Positions 11,798-23,671 of a stretch of DNA of 64,000 bases are shown here, one piece after another. The translations under genes were made by a program, and so were the position numbers. Below the pieces are notes generated by a model. The model ran no database searches and was not told the origin of the DNA. It was given only the letters and a program-made list of their open reading frames with translations. Numbering within the stretch: position 1 is the first letter of the stretch; each line of letters opens with the position of its first letter. The DNA is from Bemisia tabaci (lineage: Eukaryota; Arthropoda; Insecta; Hemiptera; Aleyrodidae), in NCBI RefSeq assembly GCF_918797505.1, contig NC_092796.1:54032851-54096850 (forward strand), read 5' to 3'.

Positions 11798-12362
11798 AGA
11801 GTATGTCCGACGTGTTTCAAATGGACCGAGTTTATCAGGAAGGAACCAACCCAAATTTTCGAAAAAATTGAGTAAGGAATGATTTAGTTCCACTAGTCGT
11901 TTATTTTCTCCCGTCAAAATCTGGAAGTCGAAAAAAATAAATTAGTTTATGAAAAGATGGGTTAAAGTTTCTTTTCAACATTGAGCTTTATGCAGGAATA
12001 TCACTTCAAACCTCTTTTTCTCAGTTTCAACTTAATGTAGGTTGATTCGTTTCTGATGAACTCGGGCTTCCAGGACTTTATGTCCACCTACCTTTCGTCC
12101 ATTAAATAAACGTCCACCGCTATTAATGTCCACTAAACGTTAAGTCCAGTCTTTATTAAGTCCACATGATTTAATGTCCAACCATGAATATGTCCAAAAT
12201 TGTCCAATTTGTGGGCATGTTATGTCCACATTTTTTTCTTCTCATTTAAATGAAAGGACCCACCTCAAAAATAAATGCATACTACTACTACCTTCATTCT
12301 TAAAAACATTTCATTCATGAATCAAGTCATGAAAGAGAACAGACTCTAAGAGCAGATAAAAA

Positions 12363-12625
12363 CATATCGACGGTGAAAGTCGGCAATCACATAACTCGTT
12401 TGCGGTGTCTGAAAATCTCCGCCTCTACGTCATTTTTTTAAAGGAGAACAAATTGATATTATTTCTTGAAGTTTTTGCAGAATTTTCTTCGCATTGAGAA
12501 GAAAAATCATGACAGTTTTAAAGAATTGCCGTCGAGTAGTTTTCCATTTAAAAAATAAAGTATGACAGGAAGTCTGCGACGTCGCAAACCGAGTTATGTG
12601 ATTGCCGACTTTCACCGTCGATATG
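12363..12625. mobile_element. MITE, family I copy 1 (nested in H1)
   Basis: Ends CATATCGACGGTGAAAGTCG and CGACTTTCACCGTCGATATG are perfect inverses, and they continue with GCAATCACATAACTCG. Best match is the copy at 52694. Confidence 0.93.
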
Positions 12626-12850
12626 TTCATGTGTACACTGTCCGGATATGATAAGATGAAAACCAAAGCGGGAGCCTAGGAAACGCTCGAATGCCAAATT
12701 AAACATTTTTCAGTAACAGATGCAGTCAAAATTGAAAGTCCTCTTTAACTAGTTATTTCGTGCGCCTTCAATCTTGTAGGATACTGTGCAACGCCTCTGA
12801 CGCGAAATAGTTGCTTAAAGTGTTGCGGCGCGGCAGGCAACCAGCCTGAC

Positions 12851-12942
12851 ACGCGCATAGGCGCCTACAAACCTAACGGGATACTTTACGCGTTGCGCAA
12901 TGCGTGAAGTATCCCGTTAGGTTTGTAGGCGCCTGTGCGCGT
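12851..12942. repeat. Near-perfect 92-bp GC-rich palindrome
   Basis: ACGCGCATAGGCGCCTACAA opposes TTGTAGGCGCCTGTGCGCGT, and ACCTAACGGGATACTTTACG opposes CGTGAAGTATCCCGTTAGGT, around GCGTTGCGCAATGC. Only a few mismatches. Its half-unit resembles the 'GCGCCTACAAGACT...ATACTT..CGCATTGCGC' units at 28.6 and 54.4 kb. Confidence 0.9.
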
Positions 12943-14193
12943 TCTGCGCTGCTAACACGCCGTGCGCCGCTCCGCTCTGTGTTAGGCTATAATATTTAAA
13001 CTCGCGGAGTCAGCGTTTTTCAACCCAGGATTTTGAAATTTTTGCACTGTCTGCATTGATTATTCCCTTTTAAACTGATGAAAAAGAAATATGTACTACT
13101 GGAAAATATAATCTGTTTTTTGTAAATATAATAGTGGTTCCGTGTCAAATTTAATGATTTCCAAAGCATTCAAATTTATGCTTTTATGTTTTGGGCTTTT
13201 ACTGTGCTGCAGCGTGGTGTAAGCGCAACAAAACGCTCAAAATTGGACGTATTTGACTCAAAGAGGTCGATGTACAAATAGGTCAAAAACAAAAAATTGC
13301 GTGTTTCTTAGTTTTTTTCCACTTTTATTAATTTTTGTATAGTTTCTTTCATCACAACTACGGCTCATTGAGATTCATATCGATGCCATTGCTTGGAAAA
13401 GGTTTTACAAATATTTACCACGTTTTAAAAATGTAAATGTTTTTAAAATGAAGTAATCAATTTCATTAAAAAAAAGAATGTACATTTAAGGCATATTTTA
13501 TATTGGAAATTTCAAGGATAGAAATGAGATCAAGTATTTACCAAAGACAATTTGAAAAGATGAATCAAAAGAAGAAATTAACATTTCATTTAAAATATGA
13601 GTTACGATGACAACACCTCATTCTCTCTTAATTTTCTCATTTGGATATTGTCAATATAATTTTACACACGGACTAAAATATGACGCTTGAATTTTATTTT
13701 AGTGGACTTTACATTTGTGGACTTGACTTAGTGAACGTTTAAGTAATGGACTTAACAATAGTGTGGGCTTTAGAACTATGGAAGTAAAAATTGTGGACGA
13801 AAAGTCTGTGGACGTAAAAAAAGTGGACATAAAGTCCGTGTGCCGAACTTGGTCCAAATATACATTTTACGATAGTGAAAAGCTATTTGAACCACAGGGG
13901 TTAGATTAGCATTATTTATTGTAAAATCTACTCTCAATCATGTCGGGCAATTTTCTTTAACTACAACATTGTTTAATTAGCAATTTCATTTTTTCTGTGT
14001 CGCACATCCATGGAAAGGAAGAATTTATAGGAGGAAGGGGATGTCATACCTGGCAAGAGAGGAAGGTTAAAGCTCAGATTGACATAATGGATCCTATTTT
14101 AAATGGCACGGAAAAAATTAAATTGCTGATTTAACAATTTTGTAATGAAACAGAGTGTCCGACATGTTTTAATGTAGATTTCACAGTAAAAAA

Positions 14194-14230
14194 ATGCTAA
14201 TTCAACCACCCCTGTGGTTGAATTAGCTTT
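14194..14230. repeat. Short perfect hairpin
   Basis: GCTAATTCAACCACCCCTGTGGTTGAATTAGC folds with a tiny loop. A related half (CCACAGGGGTTAGATTAGC) lies at 13892. Function unknown. Confidence 0.75.
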
Positions 14231-14564
14231 CCATTATTGTAAAATGTAAATATGAAACATGTCAAACATATTTTTTAAGAATTTAATTGTTTAATGAACA
14301 ATCCATTTTTCTTCGTGAGGGTCCCGTGGAAAAAAAGTGCGTTAGAGACACCCGGCTACGTGAATTGGCGTTACCTAACTGTTTTGCGTTCCACACCCAG
14401 CTGAGTAGAGCCGCAACATACCCTTTTTGCGTCTAAGCCCTGAACCGGTTGGTGTGGGACGGAACAAAAGTAGATAACGCCAATTTGCCTACATCCAGCT
14501 CGTGTCTCCGGCGCTAATTCGTTTTTTCCGTACTGTCATTTTTAGGGGAGGTAAATATCGATGG

Positions 14565-14814
14565 CCATAGTGCAAAACCACGTATCTTCATTGCGGTGTT
14601 TCAAAATGTCCGCTTCTAATTTATTTTTTCGAGGAGAAACAAACCAACTTTACAGCTTGAAATTTATACAGAATATTGTGCTGATGGAGGAAAAAAATCA
14701 AGAAAGTTTTCGATGAAATACGTTGACTAGTTTTCAAAGGATACCATGAAGTTGACAGGAAGTTTGCAACGTTATAAACGGAGATACGTGGTTTCGCACT
14801 ATGGCCATCGATAT
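14565..14814. mobile_element. MITE, family I copy 3 (divergent subfamily)
   Basis: Ends ATATCGATGGCCATAGTGC and GCACTATGGCCATCGATAT are inverses, followed by ACCACGTATCTTCATT and GGAGATACGTGGT. Same interior plan as copies 1 and 2 (GAGGAGAAAC..., GACAGGAAGTTTGC). Confidence 0.88.
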
Positions 14815-15054
14815 CTTTCCTTGCGCATTTCATCAGTAGCGACGAATTTTTCAGAGGATGTGAAGCAATTTGAGGGAATGGCAAGCAAAGTTGGAGCCTC
14901 AGCTCTACGATGTCGTCCCTCTTTTAACATTCTACACGGATCATTTAAGACATTTTAGGCGATTCTTGACCCCTCAAGATTGAGCTCACGCGAGAAAAAT
15001 TGACGGATTGATTGCAGGTCATAACATTCAGGTGAAATTTCATTGGTGGAATTA

Positions 15055-15292
15055 AGCGGAGCTCTGCGAGCTCACGCCACGCGCCATTGCGCCTTCAATT
15101 TTGCAGATGCAACACGGACATCCATCAAGCACGATTAGTTGTATCTTTTCGCCGTCATTAACGAGGGCCCCTTCCCTTGTTCTATTTTAATGCTGTGTTG
15201 CTCCTTTTATTTTATTTCTTGTGGTGCTCTAAGGGCTACGTTAGCAACACAGCCGAGGATACGAAAAACGTGATCCAGCCTCGTTTTTAAAC
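15055..15292. repeat. Dispersed repeat J copy 2
   Basis: Matches 2938-3159 from the CGCCATTGCGCCTTCAATTT word through TAGCAACACAGCCGA and on to a shared CCTCGTTT tail, without the foldback insertion found in copy 1. Confidence 0.65.
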
Positions 15293-15312
15293 TTGTCTCC
15301 CCAACTTGAGTG

Positions 15313-15437
15313 ACGATTCACTACGGAACTTTGCGAGCTCACGCCTCGCTTCATCGCGCCTTCAATATAGCAGACGCAACACGGACATCCATCAAGCACG
15401 AATAGTTGTATCTTTGCGTCGTCATCAACGCGCATTA
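15313..15437. repeat. Dispersed repeat J copy 3 (partial)
   Basis: A second start of the same unit directly after copy 2 (GCGAGCTCACGCCTCGC, then GACGCAACACGGACATCCAT), breaking off after CATCAACGCGCATT. It shows tandem arrangement. Confidence 0.65.
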
Positions 15438-15439
15438 AA

Positions 15440-17435
15440 GTGGCTTTTATTGTTGAACTTTGAGAAAAGTTAAGTTTAAGGCTGCTGAAAATATGCTATG
15501 ATGTGTTCAAATCAATAATCAATTAAAAAAAAGAAAACAAATTCTTAGGGGTCTATCAAGCTTCCTACAGGACGCACGTCTAAAAATTGGTATTTTAGCG
15601 GAAGTTGTGCCGTGTCAGGGAATTTTTATGGACGGCAACCCCTAGAAATCCCATTTGGGATGTCTTGGGGGAGATCTCTTCTTGGAGTCTTACATTTGAC
15701 AGATAAGGAGGGGTGGGGGGTGAGGAAGCGCCATGTCATTATTTACCGAAGAGGTGAAATATCAAAAAAAGTATTTCTTGCTTTCGAAAATATAAACATA
15801 ACAGAAATAATATTTCAGAAACTATCAAGATTAATTTGTTTCAATACGAGCTAATCTTACCCAACTTGAGATGCGTGCAAAAATTCTTGGCCATCTAAGG
15901 GTTAATATCGTATATTTGTATCACTGATCCATGAATGAAAAAATGAATAAACACAAAATTATAAGATCTTGTGAGAATTATCAAGGTACAATAGTCAAGT
16001 CAAGGTAGGTTGCACTAAATTTTGAAAGCATTCTTGTTGAGGGTATGCGAGATCAAGATCACTCATAGCACCGTGCGCTAAAAAAATCAACCGTTGCTTT
16101 CCTTCACTTACAATTAAATGTGACGGAAAATGTTCAGGGTTGCAAAGTGATGATTGTGTTTTTCTAATATCGGAGTCAGTATGAGTTTCAAAGATCTGCA
16201 CTTGTGCTTGTGTGTGGTGAAATCGGGAATCCTAGCCACATGCATTCACAATTTTAGAATAATCGAAAACATCAACCAAAATAGAACTATTTGAATACAA
16301 AATAACTTTTCACAGAGCGAACTTATTATGTAAGTATTAGCGACCAACCTATTAGCGTAAATATTTTCATAGAAAAGGATCAGATCGTCGTTGGGGTCAT
16401 AGGTAAAACAAGGTTGTGTGGTTTCAGGTGAAAATTATAAAAATCCGCTTTTCTCGAGAGTAACGTCACAATACTAGTCATTATTATTTAGTATAAGTTG
16501 TCGTCGGCATTACAGGAGTTACCCTATCTGCTCCGGTCAAGGTTAGTTCAACGGGAAATTGTTTCGAGACAATGTCGTTGAGTGTACCTTGCATCGCCAG
16601 TGTAAGATCAAGGCTGGACTAATCACAGCTTCGCAAAAATAACACGCATCATAATCAAGATTCTCCGATCCACGATCTTTGGTTAGCTGAATAACGGTGT
16701 TGCTGCTATGTGGATTCGCGCAGGAAAGAAGTTTGTTTACCTTGGCATAAAATTAGCAGATAAACAGCGCAGCACACTGACCGCGTGTATTGCGAATCTC
16801 CACGACACGAAGCTGGAGCTACCGGTTTTTTCTCTTTATACCCCTTTATGTCATATCAGACCATTTTCTGAAGGCTGAAATTATTGAAGCGGCGATTTTT
16901 TAAGTGTATTTTTTTTTAAAGGAAATGTCATTTAGGTTACGTTACGCGTAGTTAGTTTTCCATCTCTGGTGTTTCTATTTTCTTCGTCAATTGATAGTGG
17001 AATTTAACTGATGGAGAGAAATTTTGAGACTCTTTTGTGGCATATTCACTACTTCCCGTCCCCCTTTTTTTCTAAAAATTAAAAGAAAAATGTACATGAT
17101 TCTCTAGTTCCCTCCTCTGCTAGGTCTACCCCTTGTTTGTCCCCCCTTCCTTTGTTTTTATATGTTAGTGGTTGAATTTAATCAGCTTTAAAAATGTTGT
17201 CCCCTTCAATGGTTCTGAATTAATATCCATTCTTCTTGCTACCTATATCACAATCGATTTCAAGAACTTATTTATCACATAAAAAACAAAGGTAATAACA
17301 ATGAAAACCCCCCAGCAAATTACTTATATAGTTTGCCCGAAGTGGCAATTCGAGGGCGAGTGAGTCATGTTGTAGATTGTGTCCTCTAAAAGTTGGGGAT
17401 GATTATTATTGCTGAATTGCAAGCAAAGTTTTCGG
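15440..17435. other. No gene seen
   Basis: No recognised exon or repeat. Frames of 61-80 codons at 15612 and 15995 (minus) lack splice context. Confidence 0.35.
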
Positions 17436-17441
17436 AGTGCG

Positions 17442-17819
17442 ATGGGTCATTTGCGCTGGTCACAGAATCGTGCTCTGATACTTGTGGATCAGCTAAAAAT
17501 TTTTCAATCTGTCCGAACAGCAACTCTTTACGTTCGATACTAACCAAGATATCGCGCTTTAAAAAAATCGGTTTATGACGTCATCTACCTTCTACCGTGG
17601 CAGTGACACTCTTGGTTTCTTCCACCTTGCTTTCATCCAATTTACACGTTGAGCAACCAGTGCAAGTGTGTGTCTCCCTTCCGAATTTTTCAAGGCGCGA
17701 TATTCTCGGTTGATCATGAACGTTGAAAGTTGTTGTTTGGACAGATCTTACTATTTCCAGCTGATCGCGACAAGAATCAAGCATCAAAATACGATTCTGA
17801 GACCAACGCAATGACCCAT
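17442..17819. mobile_element. MITE, family K with long imperfect arms
   Basis: The left arm starts ATGGGTCATTTGCGCTGGTC and the right arm ends GACCAACGCAATGACCCAT. Arms of ~125 bp continue with ATCTGTCC and ATATCGCGC on both sides. A solo end (ATGGGTCAGTTGCGCTGGTC) occurs at 19094. Confidence 0.75.
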
Positions 17820-17946
17820 TTTTATTCAATCAAAGATTATTGCAAGAAATAGATGTGTGTTTTCTCAGATAGATAACTATTCTAGCTCTCCTGTAAGTTT
17901 GATGCCTATGGGGCTAAATTGAAGGCGCACCTTAAGCGGACCATAA

Positions 17947-18199
17947 TTGAGGGGCTTGAGTGACAAGGCGCATAAGTGCAGTTTTTGCTATTTCGAGAAA
18001 CACTTGTTTAAAGTTTTGAAATTACATGGATCCATATGGCGGAAAGAAAGTTCAAACTGACTTTTTGATGCTTAAAAATTGGAATTTGGGAGCGAATTCT
18101 TCACATAATATGCATTAAGACTAGTTTCATTTGAAATAATCAATATCTCAATTTTTTTTAAAAACTGCACTTATGCGCCTTGTCCTCCAAACCCCTCAA
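17947..18199. mobile_element. MITE, family A copy 2
   Basis: The ends TGAGGGGCTTGAGTGACAAG and CTTGTCCTCCAAACCCCTCA form inverted repeats that continue with GCGCATAAGTGCAGTTTTT. The flanks ATT/AAT may be part of the target. It is ~70-80% similar to the copy at 209. Confidence 0.78.
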
Positions 18200-19163
18200 T
18201 TGGAAAATATACACGCATTGCCTATTGGTTCTGATAAGTTATGGAGCAATTTAAGGGGTTTCCTCAAATAGATTTATGAGCTCCGCGGCAAGTTTGAAAA
18301 ATTAAAGCCGGGCCTTGAGTGGAAGATATATTCCGTTGCTTCCATTACGTGACGTAAGGGTGTGTCTCACTTTATACATATAAATCCATGTTTCTTGAGG
18401 CTCATGTGGAATTCTTATGGAAGCTCAGCACCTCTTGATCATTTATCGAAGCGAGTTGCAAATAATTTGATTAAGAGTAGCCGGGACAAGGATGAAAACC
18501 GAAACTGAATTTGGTTTGACATCGAGCGTTTTCAGGGTCCGCCCGCTACGGGGACAAAATTCATAGCTCGGCTGGAGTAAAAGCATAAGCTGATTTTCGA
18601 CTGAAACTTGAACCGCATAGAAATAAAAAATCGTGACAGGCTCGGCTAGACGACCGTTACGTTTTTCTTGTCAAAATAATGGCAAATTATCGAGATCGTA
18701 CTACTGGACGGCGGAACCCCCGCCGCGTCGGCGAAATTGAAATCCCTCGTTATAACAACTCTTCCCGCCGAAGAAGTTATAACTAGCGACCACGAACTGG
18801 CAATGACTAGTTCTAATTGATATCTACTCTGTTCACTGAATACCCCCAGCTTCTATCATTCTCTTAGCATTGTCTCCAGTGTTGCCGGTCGTGTATCGAG
18901 CTACATTTAACTCGTCGAAGAAAATGGAAAGACGTGACATAGAACAATAAAAGAAGAGGGGGTAGAACTTTTTAATTTAGCTCCTAATAACAAGGAAAAA
19001 ACACTTAAGATAACCTCGACAACAAAATGTATGTACCTTGTACCGCCCTGAATTGGCTATACCCTACGAATTCAAACGTATGAGGAAAGAACAATGGGTC
19101 AGTTGCGCTGGTCGCAGAAGAGAATTTGCACGTGCCTTAAATTTTGTCAATTTCATGTTTAAA

Positions 19164-19386
19164 ATGGACGTATTTCTGTCAAACGGAACTAAGCGCCATA
19201 GGGGGAGGAAGATAGAGGGGGGCTTTGATTGGCGGCGGAACCGAGCGTCGGGCTCATGTCGTCCTATACTCGCAATGTTTTTCCATGGCGCTTAGTTCCG
19301 TTTGACAGAACGTGCTATCCGGCATACTAAATTCCTCAAAAGGAGCTCAAATTGGCGCTTAGTTCCGTTTGACAGAAATACGTCCA
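19164..19386. mobile_element. MITE, family G copy 2
   Basis: Terminal arms TGGACGTATTTCTGTCAAAC plus GGAACTAAGCGCCA oppose TGGCGCTTAGTTCCGTTTGA plus CAGAAATACGTCCA. The right arm is present twice (19284-19308 and 19352-19384), so one end has been duplicated or a second copy has inserted. Confidence 0.85.
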
Positions 19387-19439
19387 AGTGATACCACTAG
19401 GAAAACTTAGTATGAGGATAACTTGGTTTTAAAATTGGA

Positions 19440-20136
19440 CAATTATTATTAGAGAAAATATGACAAAATAACCTAATTTGCTAAAATACATGTGTTTACA
19501 TGGAAAATACCGCCAGATGACGTCATAAGGCGGCACATTCTCTCACTTTTAAATCTATTTTGCTCTATAATTACCCATCTAGAAAAAAATTATGAAAAAT
19601 ACTGCGAACTCAGCCTATGTGGCACTCTCAGATGAAGCAATACAATTTTTGTGTGCAAATTCTCCATGTTTTGATGGATTAGCTAAAAATAATAAGATCT
19701 ACCCAACGGGAACTTGCTACTTCGTCGGTAATTCTGAGCTCATATTACAATTTTTTTTATAAATCTTCTCTTTCCAAAATATCAAATTATTACTCAATTA
19801 TTATTTATAATACAACTTACAAACCTTGACCTAGAAATTAAATAAATTATTAATAGCTTTACATTCTTAATTCGATAAGAATAATTAAATGATCTATAAT
19901 TGAATTATGAATCCAATCGCTTAATTTTAGCTTACATATCTTTATATTACCGAAAAGCTCGGATTGGAAGTACCGAAAATGAATAAACCGCTTCACCCAA
20001 CAATCATTAATATGGTCGGTGATGAATTTGTTTTTCCGAGCTTTGTCTAATTTCATGCCAGATTAACCCACGAGAGGTCCGCGAAGCGCCCTCGGGAAGT
20101 TGGGCCGCGTAGCGGTCTGGGGGCGTAGCCCCCTAG
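19440..20136 (+). mobile_element. Probable Helitron, right end well marked
   Basis: The 3' end has the Helitron signature: a GC hairpin GGGGGCGTAGCCCCC (20119-20133) running directly into CTAG, then T. Two further short GC hairpins (GGTCCGCGAAGCGCCC, GGCCGCGTAGCGGTC) precede it. The upstream body (19.75-20.06 kb) is very AT-rich and lacks frames for RepHel. The left end was not found, so the start given is a guess. Confidence 0.4.
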
Positions 20137-20817
20137 TATCATAATAATTTGTTTGTATTATACAAAATACGAACCGTATTTAAAGTCAGATACAAAGAGT
20201 GCATATATTATAGATAAAAATGTTTTGGAAAGAGGTAGCCGCTTCAGAGGTGAAAAATAAGGTCACCCTCACCACAGAAGTAGTAAAATGGCATCCCTCA
20301 TTCCCTCAAGAAAAAACGACATCCAACAATGTGTTTGCTTCAGTCGGCCATATTCCATTAATTTAGAAACACAGCGTGACTTTTTTGTTTCGTAATCGTT
20401 TTGATGTTCGACAACACTGTCGAATTTCAAGTTACCGCGTTGTTCTCTCATCGTGTCGGTTCTGTTCCTCTCAATGAGGGACTTTCGCCGCAAAATTCCG
20501 CTCTCCCCGCGACAAAATGACGATTGATTTGAAACTCACTCCGAACAATTCGAGGAGCAATGTAGTATAAATTGGACTCTTCCACCCCCCATCCCTCCAC
20601 TCTATACCTCTCTGAGCCCGCCGTTTGCCGATGACGTAGCACAGAGTAATTATCAGGAACCTCGCGTTTTCAGCGCCATCGTTTCACACGATAAAACATA
20701 AAAAGCCTCAGAATCAAACTTGCAGACAGAGGATATTCTCTGTAACTCATTAGCGGCCCTGATAGCCTGTATTCTGATAGAAAAATGTTAGAAAGGGCCC
20801 GAAACGTCACATCAATT

Positions 20818-21070
20818 CTCCCGTGCCGAGGAAGAACCCCGTATGAACATTCCAGAGTTGCTAAATTACCCTCAACAAAGTGTTTATTTTTTAGAAAAGT
20901 CATGAAAATTTTTCCTTGTTATTCTCAGAAACTTCAGGTAAAATTGCGAACAACATTTTCTGAAAAATTGGAGGAAAATTATTCATAAGTTTACCAGGAA
21001 ATTTGTGTTTTATCAATCGAAATTTGGCAACGTCTTAAGGGTCATACGGCGTTTTTCCTTAGCACGACAG
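20818..21070. mobile_element. MITE, family L copy 1
   Basis: Ends CCCGTGCCGAGGAAGAAC and TTTTTCCTTAGCACGACAG, mirrored by CCCCGTATGAACATTCC and GGGTCATACGGCGTTT. The AT-rich core has AAATTGCGAAC. Confidence 0.8.
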
Positions 21071-21948
21071 AATTGTTTTCGAGGTAGGTAGATCCACCCT
21101 CCGATGAAATAGTGCAAGATCAAAGATATCAAAGCTCAGAAAAAACCACTGTAAAAAGCTCGTTTTCAATGATTCATTCTCGGACGATGAGGTTTTCACC
21201 CCTTTCTCTCTTGTGACCTTAATTAATAAAGCGTCCGTCGACTACTTCAAAGGGGTTGACCGCCGAAAAACTTACCCTGGCGAGAGCGTGATATTTTAAT
21301 TGACTTGAGCTTTTCGCTTTTTCCGCCGCCAATTTAGATTTTCACTGCCCTCAGTGCCGCGTAACCTCTAATTAGATCCAGGGTTCTCCCGCTATAACGT
21401 TACTCGGAATTGAGCGGCAGAGTGAAAAATAATTTCAACGGTCAATATCTTTTGTTCTCTCTCCTTTTGTTCCAGCGGAGTCGATTGCCTTTGACTTCTC
21501 CCATTTTCTTTTTTCTATATCCCATTAGGTATTGTCGCAGTGGCCTGGAAGCTCCAGTCTTACTGTCAAAGTATAAGTGACATCCAAAGAGTTGTGAAGG
21601 GCGGCTTGACAATGATGCCAAAAGTCGGAAAAGTTCTGCGAATACTCACAATTATTATTAATGTAAAACTGCCCATTTTTGGCCCTTTGTTCCTCCTGAA
21701 AGCCACCTGTTAGTCATAGGTGGGCCCTGGGCTGTAAGCCACAATCCTTTGAATTACGTATGCCTTGCTTGATCCCTTCCCCAACGATTAAAAAAAATAA
21801 CGCAATAAACCTTAAAAAATTGCTTATTTTTTTTTTTTTTTTTAAATAATTGAATATAGTTGAAAAATATTACTTTTATTTAATGATTAGAGGCTCACAC
21901 AAGCCTAAGCCTACCCCTCTTCCCCTCTTGTAAGATCCCGTATAAGCC

Positions 21949-22354
21949 AAGCTCGGGGTATGCAGACAGAAAGTCTGCAGCGAAAATGTCCAAAAGCAGA
22001 AAGTCTACATTTTTTGGTCTACATTTACAATGTCTAGAACTAATAAGTCCACTGCAAAAAGTCTACAAATTATGATGTCTTCTAAAAAAAAGTCCATACT
22101 CAGAAAGTTCACTTCTGAATGGAATAGGTAGAGTGAAGTCACATCAGTTAATTCTTTGGTTGTATCTATGGAGAATAATTATCGTGTATTCATTTTCCTT
22201 TCATAGACGCGTTATATGTATGTAGACATTTACTTTCTTAGGCATTCTGCAAGTAGACTTCTTAATTGTAGACATTTTGACTGTAGACCAAAAAATGTAG
22301 ACATTTTTTGAGTAGACCTTTTATTCCTAGACCTACTGTCCGTGATTCAAGCTC
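21949..22354. mobile_element. Non-autonomous element H2 with 15-bp phased terminal arrays
   Basis: The left half has GTCT/GTCC cores at 21973, 21988, 22003, 22017, 22032, 22047, 22061, 22077, 22092 and 22107 (spacing 14-16). The right half has the complement AGAC at 22224, 22255, 22270, 22285, 22299, 22314 and 22329. Arms such as AAAGTCTACATTTTTTGGTC and GACCAAAAAATGTAGACATT are inverted. The caps AAGCTCGG and AAGCTCAG parallel H1. Confidence 0.75.
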
Positions 22355-22359
22355 AGTCC

Positions 22360-23040
22360 CCTTTCCGCTCTGCTCTAAGTAAATTACATAATCCTTGAAC
22401 GGTCCACCACTGATAACAGAATTATTTCTCCTTTGCATGCGAGTTCGTTATGACTAGATACCAGTATATCCATCATAAATGCGTAGATACCACTGTAAAC
22501 ACTTTTATTCACGCCTCTGTTTTATTAAAGGAAAAAAGAGTAAGGGGATAAGTCGCAACTTGGACATTCCCGATGAATTGGGGTATTATACCCCCAATAA
22601 ATCAGGTTACTGAGTAACGTTCCGTTTGGGGCTGACTTTGTGTTTCCTTGTTTCAACCAAATCTAATCCTAGAGCGATCAAAACAAATTACTGGCAGTGC
22701 CGTGCCGATAGGAAATCTTGCCACTTTTTTCTTCGAGTAACTTTTACTTTTAAGTAAACTGCGCTGTAAAGTCGGAAGTTTCTCCCACGCTTCGGCACGT
22801 GCTGCGAAGTTGATAGGTTAAAGCGTTTCTGTTCTCGTATCTTCCCAGGAGTTTCCGCCGCGCCCCATATTGAATGCATATTTGATGAGATTAATATTCA
22901 AAGCGTGCCCCTCGGTTTTGCAGCTGAATTATCGATAGATTTGTCAAGGGGTTGAAACGATACTCGAGACGCCAGGTTTGACATTCCGGTGACGCAATGA
23001 TTGCGAATCATACATTCGAAATGAGACGTTTCACCAACAG
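22360..23040. other. No gene seen
   Basis: Ordinary sequence. A 63-codon minus-strand frame at 22688 has no supporting splice signals or family motif. Confidence 0.3.
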
Positions 23041-23046
23041 ACCATA

Positions 23047-23299
23047 CTGCCGTGCTAAGGAAAAACGCCGTATGGACATTCGAGAGTTGCCTAATTTCCT
23101 TCGATAAAATGTGCATTTTGGAGAAAATTTATGAGTATTTTTCCCTTAAATTTTCAGAATCTTTAGGTGAAATTGCGAACAAAAGTATTTAAAAATTTGG
23201 GAGGAAAATATTCATAAGTTTCCCAGGAAATTCGCGTATTATCAAAGGAAATTTAGCAACGCCTGAAGGTTCATACAGCGTTTTCTTTGAGCTCGGCAG
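23047..23299. mobile_element. MITE, family L copy 2
   Basis: CTGCCGTGCTAAGGAAAAAC at the left and GCGTTTTCTTTGAGCTCGGC at the right, with CGTATGGACATTCGAGAGTT against GCCTGAAGGTTCATAC. The core is near-identical to copy 1. Confidence 0.82.
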
Positions 23300-23671
23300 C
23301 TCAGTATCACCGACATTCTGTTCACTTGGCTTACAGTCACTATAGAGGAAAGAATTCTGATGCGTAGCGGTAATTGAAACACGTGCATTGGTCGTCGAAG
23401 AATATTTCTCACCCTAACTGCAACAACCCTCAGTGAAAAATTCGGCGCGAAACATGATTGGTGTCTCATATACTGAATGGTATATATTGTGTAATTTGGG
23501 ATATTGCTGAAACTCACAACTGAGTCAATTTTAGAAATTATTTGAATCTGTGGATGTAAAAATCAGCGCAAAAATAATTAAGAATATTTGAAATAAACAA
23601 TTTCAAACTCCTTTTAAAATTAATACACATGATCGTATTGCCATCCTTGATAAAGAGACTTTTGGTCTGAG

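Larger units (their letters stand above)
12058..13852. mobile_element. Non-autonomous element H1 with 15-16-bp phased terminal arrays
   Basis: The left end (12082-12228) repeats GTCCA at 12082, 12097, 12112, 12128, 12144, 12160, 12176 and 12192, spaced 15-16 bp. The right end (13703-13828) repeats the complement TGGAC, with variants, at 13703, 13718, 13732, 13747, 13764, 13779, 13794, 13809 and 13824. Outer ends GGACTTTATGTCCAC and GTGGACATAAAGTCC are perfect inverses, capped by GAACTCGGGC / GCCGAACTT. No transposase frame is seen. The interior contains another MITE (12363-12625) and a GC-rich palindrome (12851-12942). A ~400-bp relative is at 21949-22354. Confidence 0.75.

Noticed and set aside
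16594..16640. Short ATG frame followed by GTAAGA, possible first exon
   Set aside because: Its phase does not fit the exon at 27384, and nothing else supports it.
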